Shown here piece by piece: positions 28,417-39,900 of a stretch of DNA of 59,410 nucleotides (the first letter of the stretch is position 1; every line of letters starts with the position of its first letter). Under the pieces are notes generated by a model, which was given only the letters and a program-made list of their open reading frames with translations, was not told the origin of the DNA and searched no databases. This DNA comes from Oscillatoria sp. (GTDB lineage: Bacteria; Cyanobacteriota; Cyanobacteriia; Cyanobacteriales; Laspinemataceae), in assembly GCA_011390515.1 (NCBI GenBank), contig JAABSJ010000008.1, positions 1 through 59,410 of the forward strand. Direction: 5' to 3'. The position numbers and the translations under genes were made by a program.

Positions 28417-28638
28417 TTAATCGACCACTCGAATTAAACCCTGGTGGATGAGGTCGAATACCTGGTTGATTTTATACCACTCGGTTTCGCCGATCGCCTC
28501 TCTGGATAGCAAACCCGACATCAACAGTTGTTGATCCAAACGAGTAATCTGACGAAATTTAAAAATTCTTTCGAGGATTTCATCGGTTGATATGGGCGTT
28601 CTCTGGGTGCTTGTATGCAGGGTTTCCCCGTAAGTCAT
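28417..28638 (-). CDS. Small protein of unknown function
   Basis: A 73-residue protein, mostly helical, without cysteines or membrane segments. The sequence (ERIFKFRQITRLDQQLLMSG, KINQVFDLIHQGLIRVVD) has normal composition and resembles small conserved cyanobacterial proteins I cannot name. An ATG start and a hairpin downstream at 28270-28305 support it being a real gene. Confidence 0.6.
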   Translation of the reverse strand: MTYGETLHTSTQRTPISTDEILERIFKFRQITRLDQQLLMSGLLSREAIGETEWYKINQVFDLIHQGLIRVVD

Positions 28639-28753
28639 AGTTATTTAGAAAAACTCTACAGTTTCAAGTATGAAGTTTCTTGAAGCGGTCGGTGGCGATC
28701 GCCAGCATACAAAACCCATGAGGTTAATCAGATCATCTCGGAGATCTCGATCA

Positions 28754-28817
28754 TTGACATTTACAAACGAAGGAGGTAATCCTGAGATGAGGGGTTAAAC
28801 CCCCCCCCTTTTATTTT
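28754..28817 (+). other. Perfect Shine-Dalgarno followed by a 3-codon frame
   Basis: AAGGAGGT (28770-28777) is complementary to the 16S 3' end and is followed 9 nt later by ATG AGG GGT TAA (28787-28798), then a C-run and TTTTATTTTG. A perfect -35 hexamer TTGACA is at 28754-28759, with only a weak -10. It could be a small RNA, a leader or chance. Confidence 0.3.
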
Positions 28818-28933
28818 GTCACTACAATAAGGGCCTGACTTGTCCCGCCTTATCCATTTCTGGATGAGGAATCAGAGAGTCGGGTTCACTCCAGGCGGAC
28901 TCAAGATCGGGGTAATGCCAACAGGTTACCGCA

Positions 28934-30241
28934 TTAGGCAGGAAGGCGCAGAGTGCGATCGCCGATGGGAATTGACGGGACTCGTCCTCCCCCAAAATAA
29001 ATCCCCTGAAAATAGCGATCGTACTCTGTTCCATTTCTGAGGCGATTAATTTTTACCCCACTGTAACCCCCTCGGGGGGTAGAATGAATGAATTGGGAAT
29101 TGCCAATATAAATTCCTACATGAGTGGCTAACCGGCGATTTTCACTGAAAAAAACTAAATCTCCCGGTTGTAATTCATTGAGGTTTTGCAACGTTTCAGC
29201 CACAGGTTGAGAGTAGAGTTGTTGTTGATAGGCATCACGGGGTAAGTAAAAATTTCCCTCGCGAAAAACCGTCTGGACGAAGCCGCTACAGTCGAGACGA
29301 TTGCCGACAGTTCCCCCCCACAAATAGCGACCCCCTCCATATTTTTTCTGTGGCATAAATTCTTGAGCGAGTTGAATCAAGGGAGTTTTATCGGGAATTA
29401 GTTGGGGAGAAATCACCTGGGGATTTGACAATTGCAGGGTGCGAGTATCCGGTAAGCTGACGGTGATTTTATCCCCGGAAGTTTCTTGGGGAACTAAGGG
29501 AAGGCGGGTTCCTAAATAGAGAGTTTGGGGTTGAGAAATTGTCTCAGTGAGTTGGACTTTCGGGGCATTAATCCAAGCCTCAAAGGTCGGGCGATCGCAT
29601 TCTAGCAAATCTTGCCGTTGAATCCAAGCCAGATATCCATCATCTTCTATTCTGACTCGGGCAAATTTACGGTCAGGACTATAGTCTAATAGCCTGACTG
29701 CGGTTCCCATCCGCACTTGGGTGGCTAAGTCTCGAATTTCTAGGGTCGGTTTGGTATAGAGATTGCTCAAGGCTTTGACGGTAATCCCATAATCTAAATC
29801 AATATCAGAATAGGGAAAAATAGCTAAATGGGATTCTGCCCCATTGGGGAAACTCTCAGTAGCTAATCCTTCGATTAAATCTCGTTCTGGGGCGGTTAAA
29901 ACCTTTCCCATGAAAACCGGAATATTGCCACTGGAATTAATGCTAACCTCAAAGACCGTATCTCGGTTAATCCGAGCATAAGGTTCTAATCGGGTAATCG
30001 TTCCAGACTGTTTAGGGGAAATATCAAAAAAGACTTGTCGGCGATGGAGTTGTTGTTGTAATAGCCGTTCCATCTGCGGAGTCAATCGATTCACAAAAAT
30101 TTGGATATCGGCGGGAACTGCCTGTCCCGGACTCGATAAACTAACGGCAAGGAAAAAGGTTAATAACGCGACCCAAAAAGAGGTAATTTTGAGCTTAAAT
30201 GGCTTAAATTTCATCGTAATTTTGTTGTTTTGCAACGGCAA
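28934..30241 (-). CDS. NlpC/P60 peptidoglycan hydrolase with SH3-type domain
   Basis: A 435-residue exported protein. The signal peptide (FWVALLTFFLAVSLSSPGQA) ends near residue 41. A central region holds a bacterial SH3-like domain (LSNLYTKPTLEIRD...GYLAWIQRQDL). The C-terminal ~130 residues are NlpC/P60 with the catalytic Cys in RLDCSGFVQTV, His in ATHVGIYIG and a polar third residue. It should cleave gamma-D-Glu-diamino acid bonds in cell-wall peptides. The start is uncertain between the ATG at 30241 and an internal ATG nine residues on. A long structured leader precedes it. Confidence 0.9.
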   Translation of the reverse strand: MPLQNNKITMKFKPFKLKITSFWVALLTFFLAVSLSSPGQAVPADIQIFVNRLTPQMERLLQQQLHRRQVFFDISPKQSGTITRLEPYARINRDTVFEVSINSSGNIPVFMGKVLTAPERDLIEGLATESFPNGAESHLAIFPYSDIDLDYGITVKALSNLYTKPTLEIRDLATQVRMGTAVRLLDYSPDRKFARVRIEDDGYLAWIQRQDLLECDRPTFEAWINAPKVQLTETISQPQTLYLGTRLPLVPQETSGDKITVSLPDTRTLQLSNPQVISPQLIPDKTPLIQLAQEFMPQKKYGGGRYLWGGTVGNRLDCSGFVQTVFREGNFYLPRDAYQQQLYSQPVAETLQNLNELQPGDLVFFSENRRLATHVGIYIGNSQFIHSTPRGGYSGVKINRLRNGTEYDRYFQGIYFGGGRVPSIPIGDRTLRLPA

Positions 30242-30261
30242 GTGAGGTCAATGCCTAGCCA

Positions 30262-30412
30262 CTGTTTCAACCCCTAACTGGCAAATCCGGATAGTCTATT
30301 TCTGAGTTGAGTGGGAGTCGCCTCTGTGGGAAAGAATCTTCCCTCGCTGTAGCCGTCTGTTACCTGCCGTGGGTCATAAAGGTCAGCGGCGAGATTGCCC
30401 GGATATCCTGAT
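30262..30412 (-). promoter_or_regulatory. Candidate structured leader RNA upstream of the NlpC/P60 gene
   Basis: Read on the minus strand: GCCG...CGGC and GGGAA-loop-TTCCC hairpins, an ACGGCAGGTAACAGACGG block and GGCGACTCCC, with a possible closing pair between GGCAATC and GATTTGCC. The arrangement and the NlpC/P60 target recall the ydaO/yuaA (c-di-AMP) riboswitch, but the match by eye is partial. It ends about 20 nt before the start codon. Confidence 0.35.
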
Positions 30413-30741
30413 GAGTTTAGGCTGCATCTGAAGGCCGATCGCGCTGATTATCAATTGGGAAATTCTATGAGCATTAATGTGGTAGAAGCGCTGGCGCGAT
30501 CGGTGATTTAAAATCTAACTGGAGGGGAACTGGGGAGGAAGTATAGGCCCCCTAAATCCAGGGGTTAGGGGTTGGGGATTGAAGGGTTCTCCCATCGGGA
30601 AAGACTCTCAATCCGGGGCAGTCGTGAATCCTTCTTAAATTGAAGGGAAAAATTGCCGGGAAATTCGATTCAATTCGTTAGAGAGAAGGTATTTGGGGAT
30701 ACAATAAGTCAAGACTCTTTATCCCGTTATCTTGATGATTT

Positions 30742-33700
30742 ATGTTCAAGAGCGCGATCGCCTCTCTGGTTACCCCCTTGGTTAAACAGGTCCCCCTGCG
30801 TCGGGTTTTAATCATTCCGTTTGTGCTGCAAATTGTGGTGGCGGTGGGGTTGACCGGATACCTGTCTTATCGCAATAGTCAAGAGGCGATCGGCAACCTG
30901 GCTTACCAGTTAATGGATGAGGTGAGCGATCGCCTCACAGAACAACTCACCCACCATCTTGCGGTTCCCCACCAGATCAATCGCCTCAATGCCGAAGCGG
31001 TTCACAAAGGTCAACTCAATCTCAGGGAGCCCGAGGACCTTGAACGCCATCTCTTTCAACAGGTCCAGGTGTTTAAAGAGGTCAGTAACGTTTTAGTTGG
31101 CACAGAACAGGGGATATTGCGAATGGCCTCTTCTTATCCCTTCTTGGGAATGCACATATCGGATCCGGTGGAACAGGGCTTAATCTATGATTATCGCCTA
31201 GGGCAGGACGGTAAAAAAACCTATCTGATTAATTCATTTCGGCAACCCCCTGTACAGCAGCGGCCCTGGTATCGTGAGGCAGTGGAGGCGGGTGAACCGA
31301 CTTGGGTGGCGATTTTTCAGCGAGGGGATGGTTCGGACCTTTCGCTCAATGCTAGTTATCCTATTTATGATCCTCAGAGTGGGGAACTGCTGGGGGTGTT
31401 TTCTGCCGCCTCTGATCTGGCGTTGATTCCTGAATTCCTGGCTAAGTTGAGGGTGGGGAATACGGGACGAGTGTTTATCATGGAACGGAATGGTTTGCTC
31501 GTCGGCAGTTCCAACTTGGAACTCCCTTATCGGATCCAAGAGGAAAATCAGACTAAACGGTTGCAACGGCTTCAGGGGATAGAGAGTGAGGACCCTTTGG
31601 TTCAAAGGACCAGTGAATATTTGCGATCGCACTGGACCCATTGGCAGACCCTAAAGAAATCTGAAGCGTTAACGTTTCGCATCGACGGAAATCGGCATTA
31701 TTTACAACTGGCTCCCTTCCAGGATGAGTTGGGGTTAGATTGGCTAATTGCCGTAGTGATTCCTGCTGCGGATTTTATGCAGGACATCGAGGAGAACACT
31801 CGTCTGATGGTTTTGCTCTGTATCCTCGCTCTTTTTGGGGCGATCGGCTGTGGACTGATCACCGCTAGATGGATCACCGAACCGATTTTATCCCTCAATT
31901 TAGCCGCTAAGGATATCGCCCAAGGAGAACGGCACAAACCCGTGAATATCTCTGTGATTCATGAAGTGGGAGAATTAGCCCTTTCCTTTAATCAAATGGC
32001 AGGCAAACTGCAAAACTCCCTAGCGGAACTGCAATCCTTAAATCAAGCCCTCTCCCAGAGTGAACGCCGCTTGCATGAATTTCTAGACGCCTTGCCTGTG
32101 GGAGTTACAGTGATGAATCCTGATGGCAGTCTGGCCTACGTTAATCCCACGGGAGAACGGTTGTTTAGAAAGGGGATTGTAGCCCATGTCACTGCTAACG
32201 ATTTATCGCGAACCTATCAAGTGTATCGCACAGGGACGGATCAACTTTACCCCACAGAAGAACTCCCGGGCATTCGGGCCTTACGGGGGGAAATGGTGGT
32301 CATTGATGATTTGGAAATTAGATTTGATACCGGAGAAATTGTTCCTTTAGAAACCTCTTCTATTCCCATTTACAACTCCCAGGGCCATATTATTTATGCC
32401 CTTACTACTTATGAAAATATTACTGAAAGACAGCAGGCCAAAGCCCTGTTAACCGATTATAATCAAGTTTTGAAACAACAAGTGGAAGAACGCACGGCTG
32501 AATTAATGGCGGCCAAAGAAGCGGCGGAAATTGCGAATCGGGCGAAAAGCCGCTTTTTAGCTAATATGAGCCATGAATTGCGGACCCCCCTGAATGCGAT
32601 TCTCGGTTTTACTCAGTTGATCGGACGCCATCCCAAATTACCTCTGGAATGTCAAGAACAGACGGAGATTATTCAACGCAGTGGTCACCATCTGTTAAAC
32701 CTGATTAATGATGTCTTGGATATGGCTAAGATTGAATCGGGACGCATGAGTGTGACAGAAACCCGCTTTGATTTGTATCGCTTACTCGATGATGTCAAAT
32801 CGATGTTTTATTTTAAAGCCCAGGAAAAGGGATTGCAGCTTTCCGTAAACCATGCTCCCGAGGTTCCCCGATATTTACAGACCGATGAAATGAAACTGCG
32901 ACAGGTGTTGATTAATTTATTAGGAAATGCCATAAAGTTTACCCAAACCGGGGGGGTGGGTTTATGGGTGAGACGATGGAACCGAGATCAGGAGTCGGGG
33001 CCGGTTGGGGACAATCAAGGGGAGGTGATTTCCCGGCTGACTGGGAATATGTTGGTCTTTGAAGTGAGAGATACCGGACCGGGAATTGCCGAGGAAGAGA
33101 TTGAGACTCTCTTTGATGCTTTCGTGCAAACCAAAAGCGGATCCAACTCTCCCGAAGGAACGGGACTGGGATTACCGATCGCCCGCAAGTTTGTCCAACT
33201 GATGGGAGGGGAGGTCCTGATGGAATCGCAAGTGGGACGAGGGAGTTGCTTCACGGTTTATTTGCCAGTGCAGGAAGTTTCGGAAATTCCCGAGGCGGCC
33301 CCAGAGACTGCACCCCGTCCCGTGGCCCTGGCCCCGAATCAACCCCGGTATCGGATCGCGATTGTGGATGATCAATTAGATAATCGGCAGCTATTACTCG
33401 CCCTGTTGTCTCCCGTGGGCTTTGAACTGCGGGAAGCGACGAACGGGTTCGAGGCGATCGCCCTATGGTCAGAGTGGCACCCGGATCTGATGTTTATGGA
33501 TATGCAGATGCCGGTCCTGGATGGTTATCAAGCCACCCAACGGATTAAAGAACTCTCCGGCGATCGGGCCCCGGTGATTATTGCCATCACCGCAAGTATC
33601 CTCGCCTCAGAAACAACCAGTATCCTCTCGGCAGGATGCGATGATTGGATTCGTAAACCCTTTCCCGAATCCACTATTTTTGAGACAATACAGAACTATA

Positions 33701-33987
33701 TCGGTGTGCAATTTATTTATGAACAACCCTCCTCTCCAGAACCCTCTCGCTTCATGCCGCCGCTTATACTCAATTCAGCCTTGCTGTCGGACCTGCCTAG
33801 GGGGATTCTCGAAGAACTGGAAAGGGCAGTGGTCTGCATTGATGTAGCGGCAATGAACCAGGCGATCGCCCAAATTGCCCTCCATCCCCCGGAGGACAAT
33901 GCGGCGATCGCAGAGGCCCTGAAGCAGTGGGTCGATGAATTCGATTATCCGAGTATTTTGTCGTTTATTCGTCAGAGTCAATTATAA
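30742..33987 (+). CDS. Cache-HAMP-PAS hybrid histidine kinase with receiver
   Basis: A 1081-residue membrane hybrid kinase. Approximate order: membrane segment 22-42; double-Cache sensor 45-345 ([15 protein letters not shown] is the typical Cache ligand-site motif); membrane segment 355-377; HAMP to 430; PAS 440-565; HisKA with His611 ([12 protein letters not shown]); HATPase to 850; receiver about 875-990 with Asp920. A C-terminal module of about 60 residues ([20 protein letters not shown]...) is shared with the next gene product. All catalytic residues are present. It should sense a small extracytoplasmic ligand. The next gene begins 2 bp after its stop, so translation is probably coupled. 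Confidence 0.95.
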   Translation: MFKSAIASLVTPLVKQVPLRRVLIIPFVLQIVVAVGLTGYLSYRNSQEAIGNLAYQLMDEVSDRLTEQLTHHLAVPHQINRLNAEAVHKGQLNLREPEDLERHLFQQVQVFKEVSNVLVGTEQGILRMASSYPFLGMHISDPVEQGLIYDYRLGQDGKKTYLINSFRQPPVQQRPWYREAVEAGEPTWVAIFQRGDGSDLSLNASYPIYDPQSGELLGVFSAASDLALIPEFLAKLRVGNTGRVFIMERNGLLVGSSNLELPYRIQEENQTKRLQRLQGIESEDPLVQRTSEYLRSHWTHWQTLKKSEALTFRIDGNRHYLQLAPFQDELGLDWLIAVVIPAADFMQDIEENTRLMVLLCILALFGAIGCGLITARWITEPILSLNLAAKDIAQGERHKPVNISVIHEVGELALSFNQMAGKLQNSLAELQSLNQALSQSERRLHEFLDALPVGVTVMNPDGSLAYVNPTGERLFRKGIVAHVTANDLSRTYQVYRTGTDQLYPTEELPGIRALRGEMVVIDDLEIRFDTGEIVPLETSSIPIYNSQGHIIYALTTYENITERQQAKALLTDYNQVLKQQVEERTAELMAAKEAAEIANRAKSRFLANMSHELRTPLNAILGFTQLIGRHPKLPLECQEQTEIIQRSGHHLLNLINDVLDMAKIESGRMSVTETRFDLYRLLDDVKSMFYFKAQEKGLQLSVNHAPEVPRYLQTDEMKLRQVLINLLGNAIKFTQTGGVGLWVRRWNRDQESGPVGDNQGEVISRLTGNMLVFEVRDTGPGIAEEEIETLFDAFVQTKSGSNSPEGTGLGLPIARKFVQLMGGEVLMESQVGRGSCFTVYLPVQEVSEIPEAAPETAPRPVALAPNQPRYRIAIVDDQLDNRQLLLALLSPVGFELREATNGFEAIALWSEWHPDLMFMDMQMPVLDGYQATQRIKELSGDRAPVIIAITASILASETTSILSAGCDDWIRKPFPESTIFETIQNYIGVQFIYEQPSSPEPSRFMPPLILNSALLSDLPRGILEELERAVVCIDVAAMNQAIAQIALHPPEDNAAIAEALKQWVDEFDYPSILSFIRQSQL

Positions 33988-33989
33988 AA

Positions 33990-36900
33990 ATGAACAGCGC
34001 TCAACCTGCCAATAATATATTAGTCGTAGATGATACCCCAGAGAATCTGCGCCTGTTAACCCAAGTCTTGTCCCAGCAGGGGTATGTGGTTCGTCCAGTC
34101 CTAGAGGGCAGATCCGCGATCGCCGCTGCCCTGATGCATCCTCCGGATCTGATTCTGCTGGATATTTTGATGCCCCAACCCGATGGCTATGAAGTCTGCC
34201 AACTCCTGAAGGCGGACCCCAGGACAAGGGATATTCCGATTATTTTTCTAACGGCTTTAAGCGATGCCCTGGATAAAGTCAAAGCCTTTTCCCTGGGGGC
34301 CGTGGATTACATTACCAAACCGTTTGAGGTCATTGAGGTCATTGCCCGAATTGAAAATCAACTGCGCTTGCGATCGCTGCAACAAGAACTGGAAGCCAAA
34401 AATCATCACCTCGAACAAGAAATCCAAAATCGCCGCTTGGCAGAAACCGCCCTCGTAGACCGGGCCGAAGAACTTCGCATCCAAAACACCCTCTTAACCG
34501 AACTCGCCACAAGTCCAGACCTCTATCAAGGAGATTTAGAAGCCGCCTTTCACGAACTGATCGCCGCTGCGGTCAACTATTTAGACCTCGATCGCGCCGG
34601 GGTGTGGTTGTATGACGAACAGGGAACAAAACTCGAACGATTCGCCAGCTTTGAAAAAAATTTACCCGGGGTTGCAGCAGTCAATCCAGAACTCCTAGGG
34701 GATTATTTATCCGCCGAAGCAGCCTCCTCCAAAGATTCCCTCACCTTTGTCTGCCACTATGACCCGGAAAACCCCAGAGACTCTTCCCCGCAACCCTGGT
34801 CCCAGGGTTCCCTTGGACTGGCCCCGATCCGCCAGGACGGACAAACCATTGGATTTTTAGAAACTGCCCGGTTCACCCCCAATCGCCTCTGGACTCCGGA
34901 GGAGGAAAACTTCATTCGGTCCCTAGCGGACCTGGCTGCGGTGATCCTGCAAGGGGCCAAACGACAACAGGCCGATCGCCAGCGTCAGATGACGGAAGAA
35001 AAATTTGCCTTAGCCTTTCGCGCTTCTCCCGATGCGATCGCCATCCTGTCTTGGCCCGAATGCCGGTATTTAGAAGTCAACGAAGGGTTTTGTCAGCAAC
35101 GGGGCTATGATCGTGCAGAAATCCTCGGCAAAACGGCTCAAGAACTCAATTTTATTCTCCATCCAGAAGCCGCTACCGCCATTGTGGAGCAATTTAGCCA
35201 GCAACGCACCCTGAGCAACGTAGAAACCCCAATTCGCACCAAAACTGGGGAAATCAAAACCGTTCTGATCTGTGCCGAACCCGTTGATCTCAATGGGAAT
35301 CCTGGCATTTTGACCTTTAGTAAAGATATCACCGATCGCGAACGAAACCGACTGGCGATCGAACAACAATTACACCGCAGTAATCTGCTGCGAGAAATCA
35401 CCGATCGCATTCGTAGCGAAATCGAAACCCAGCAAGTCTTTGAAACCGCTGCCTTTGCCATTGGACGGGCCTTTCGAGTTTGTCGTTGCCTGATTCATAC
35501 CTATCAAGAAGAACCTGTGCCGATGATTCCGGTGATCGGAGAATATTTAAGCCCCGGCCATTCCTCCCTCAAACCCCGCACCATTAACCTGGCCGACAAT
35601 CCCGGATTAGAACGGTTGCTATCGGAGGAACGGGCGATCGCCTACGATGATGTCAATACCGAAGTGAGGCTGGACAGTGCAAATTCCCTGCATCGACAAA
35701 TCACCATCAAGTCTATGCTATCCGTGGGGATTTTTTATCAAGGTCAAGCCAATGGGATTATCAGCTTGCATCAGTGCGATCGGTTTCGCCAGTGGACCGC
35801 ACAAGAGGTAGAACTGATTGAGGCGATCGCCGCCCAACTGGGAATTGCGATCGCCCAAGCGCGACTCCTAGAAGAAGAAAAACAAGCCCGCCTCGCCTTT
35901 GAACAACAAAATATCCAGTTACAACGAGAAATCAGCGAACGCCGCATCGCCCAAGAAGCCCTCCGCCACAGCGAACAGAAATATCGAGCCCTAGTAGATG
36001 CCTCACAAGATGTCATTTGGTCTATAGATATCCGGGGATGTTATACTTTTATTAATCCCGCAGTCGAGAAAATTTATGGTTATACTTCCAGCGAAACCAT
36101 TGGCTGCAAATTAACTCAATTTGTCGCCCCGGAATACCGTTCGAGGGAAAGAAAGCTCCTGCGACGGCTGCTGCAAGAGGGAGAACCCCTGCTGCAACAT
36201 GAAACCCGCTATCAGCGTCAAGACGGCAAACAGATTTATGTTTTGGTGAATGCGATCGCCTTACGGGACTCGGAAGGGCGGATTCGCGGGGCCACCGGCA
36301 CCACCATCGATATCACCGAACGCCGCCAGCAGGAAGAAGCCTTACGAGCCATGGTAGAAGGCAGCGCTGCCGCCGCTGGTATGGAATACTTCCACGCCTG
36401 TGTTCGATCCATCGCCAACGTGCTGCAAGTCAAATATGCCCTCCTGGCGGAATATAGCAACGCGACCCAAAATCGGGCCCGTTCCCTGGCCTTTTGGCTG
36501 GGCAATCGCTGGAGTGAACCCATCGAGTATGAACTCCCAGACACCCCCTGTGATGTGGTCCTGAAAACGGCCAAAACCTGTTATTATTCCAGATCTCTCC
36601 AGAATCTATTTCCCAAGGACCTCGGCTTAGTGACTCTCAATGCCCAGAGTTATCTGGGTTTACCCATCCAAACTGCCCAGGGCGAAATTTTAGGCTATCT
36701 GGCGATCCTGGATGACAAACCCATGTTTGCCACGGCTCACACCGAATCGATTTTAAAACTGTTTGCCGATCGCACGGCTGCGGAAATCCAACGATTGAAA
36801 TCAGAGCAAGCCCTGCAACAAAGTGAGCAACGATTTCGGGCCATTTTTAACTCCATGTTCCAATTGATCGGCCTGCTCAACCCCGATGGCACCGTCTTGG

Positions 36901-39900
36901 AACTGAATCAAACCGCCCTGGATTTTATCGGCTTAGAGCAGGCTCAAGTCGTCGGTAAACCCTTCTGGGAACTACCTTGGTGGAATCGGTCTGGGGCACT
37001 ACAGCAGCAACTGAGGGCGGCCATATCCCAGGCATCCCAGGGGGAATTTATCCGCTATCAAGTCGAAGCGACAGGGGTTCAAGGCAAGACCCTCACCCTG
37101 GACTTTTCCCTGAAACCCGTCCTGGACGAACAGGGGAGGGCGATCTTGCTCATCCCCGAAGGACGAGACATCAGCGATCGCGTTTCGGCACAAGTCCAGT
37201 TACAACAGACCACGGAACGCCTGCAATACTTGCTCAGTTCCAGTCCAGCGATTATCTATAGTGCGGAAATTTGCGGCCCTTATCGCGCCACCTTTATGAG
37301 TGAAAATGTTCAGATGATCCTGGGATACGAAGCACGGGAATTTTTAGAAAACCCCAACTTTTGGCGCGATCGGATTCATCCCGAAGACCGCGATCGCCTC
37401 TTCGGAAAAATCCCCAACCTGCTCTCCCAAGGCACTCTGAGCGCGGAATATCGCTTTCTCCATGCTGACGGGAGCTATCGCTGGTTGGACGACCGGATGA
37501 GATCAGTTGCAGATGAAACCGGCAATACTCGCGAATGCGTCGGGTATTGGATCGATATCACAGAGCGGAAAATCGCCCAAGAGGCATTCCAAGCAAGCCA
37601 GCGCCGCTATCAAACCTTAGCAGAAGCCTCTCCAGTGGGGATTTTCCACACCGATGCTGCGGGTAACTGTCTGTATGTCAATCAACGCTGGTGTGAAATT
37701 ACTGGAATCTCCCAGGTTGAATCTCTGGGACCGGGATGGATGAGTACCTTGCATCCGGAAGACCGCAGTCGGGTGAGTCAAGAGTGTCATACCGCCTCGG
37801 AACATCAAGTCCCGTTTAAGTCTGAGTATCGGTTTTTGCATCCTGATGGAAAAATTACCTGGGTTATGGGTCAGACGATCGCCGAAACCCACCCAAACGG
37901 CACTTTAAAAGGGTACATTGGCACGATTTCCGATATCAGCGATCGCAAACTGGCAGAAAATGACCTGTTAGAACGCTCAGAACGCGATCGGGCCCTTTTT
38001 ACCCTGTTCCAACGGATGCGTCAAACCTTGGAACTGGACCAGATTTTCGCGGCGACGACGCAGGATTTACGACAACTCCTAGAAAGCGATCGGGTCGTGG
38101 TCTATCGCTGCCCTCCAGAAGCGGATATGACCTCGATTTGGGAATCCGTGGGTCAAGACTGGGTTCCCCTGATGGCTGCACCGGACGGAAAACCCCCTAA
38201 GAAACAACTGGCTGTTCAACGGTTGAAGGATGCTGAAGCGGCTTTGAGTGCCTGGAACTTGACCCTGGAAGCCCTGGACCAGCGCGATCGCCAACCCAAC
38301 CCCCTCTATCCCCAACCGTCGGATTTACCCTGTCTGGTGACCCCGGACCTCACCCAGGCCCCTTTAAACCCCGAGGAACTCCCCCATCTCTATCGACTGC
38401 AAGTGCAAGCCTATCTGATCGTCCCGATTTTTGCCCATAATCAACTCTGGGGACTGTTGGCAATCTATCAAAATAGCGGTCCGCGCGATTGGAAACAAGC
38501 GGATGTAAATATTGCCATCCAAATTGCCACCCAATTAGGGGTAGCCTTGCAGCAAGCGCAACTGCTCGAACGGACCCAAAAGCAAGCTCAGGCACTCCAA
38601 AAAGCGGCGATCGCTGCGGATACCGCCAACCGTGCCAAAAGCGAATTTCTCGCTAATATGAGTCACGAACTACGGACTCCCCTGAATGCCATCCTCGGCT
38701 TTTCCCAAGTGATGACCCGCGATCGCTCCTTGAACAGCCAACAGGCGGAACAATTACGGATTATTAATCGCGCCGGAGAACATCTGCTGGATTTAATTAA
38801 TGACATTTTGGAAATGTCTAAAATTGAAGCAGGCCGCACCGGGTTTCATGAAGCCAGTTTCGACCTGTGGGATCTGTTGGAAAACCTGAAAACCATGTTG
38901 CGACTCAAGGCTAAATCTAAAGGGTTACAGCTTGATTTTGAGCTTGATCCCCAGGTGCCGCAATTTATCAGCACCGATGAAGGAAAACTGCGGCAGGTGT
39001 TATTGAATATTCTGGGAAATGCGATTAAATTTACCAAAACTGGGGGGATTTTTCTGCGGGTTCGGGTCGCCAGCAACGAGGGGATGGAACCAGGGGAAAC
39101 GGTTCTAGGCGATCGCCTCCAAAAACTTTTCTTTGAAATCGAAGACACGGGACCGGGAATTGCCGCCCACGAAATGCACCGGCTGTTTGAACCCTTTGCT
39201 CAAACCGAAACCGGGATGAAATCCGGACAAGGCACGGGACTGGGGTTACCGATTAGTCAGAAATTTGTGGAACTGATGGGGGGACAGATTCAGGTCCGCA
39301 GTATCCCCAATCAAGGAACGGTGTTTTGCTTTGACCTGACCCCCGGCCAAGGGGAACCTGTGAAGAGTCCCCAGAGACAGGCTAAACCCCGTGCAGTCGC
39401 CTTAGCACCCAATCAACCGGAATACCGGATTTTAGCCGTCGATGATGCCTTTGAAAGCCGTCTGCTGCTGATTACCCTGTTTTCCGGATTAGGATTTTCG
39501 GTCCAGGGTGCAGCCACGGGTCGCGAGGCCCTGGAAATTTGGGAAACCTGGGACCCCCATTTAATTTGGATGGATATGAGGATGCCAGATATTGATGGGT
39601 TTGAAGCCACTCGCCGGATTAAAGCCACCCCAAAGGGTCAAAACACAGTGGTGATTGCATTAACCGCCAGTGCCTTTGAAGGCGATCGTCAACTGGTGCT
39701 TGCTGCTGGATGTAATGATTTTATTCACAAGCCTTTTCGCGAAGAACTTTTGCTCTCCAAGGTCGGTGAGCATATAGGGGTACGATATATTTATGATGAG
39801 CCAATAGAGTCAGACTCCGACAACAAGATTCAAGATTCAACAGAGGATTCAGGCTTTATTCTGGAGGCTCAATCTTTCCAAGTCATGCCTCGGGATTGGG

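Noticed and set aside
28822..29034. 70-codon minus-strand frame overlapping the end of the NlpC/P60 gene
   Set aside because: It overlaps a strong gene in another frame and has no ribosome site or family pattern.
30400..30430. Hammerhead ribozyme core (CTGATGAG)
   Set aside because: The required GAAA strand and flanking helices are absent.
35138..36574. Several antisense frames over the giant kinase gene
   Set aside because: They are shadows of a GC-biased coding strand.
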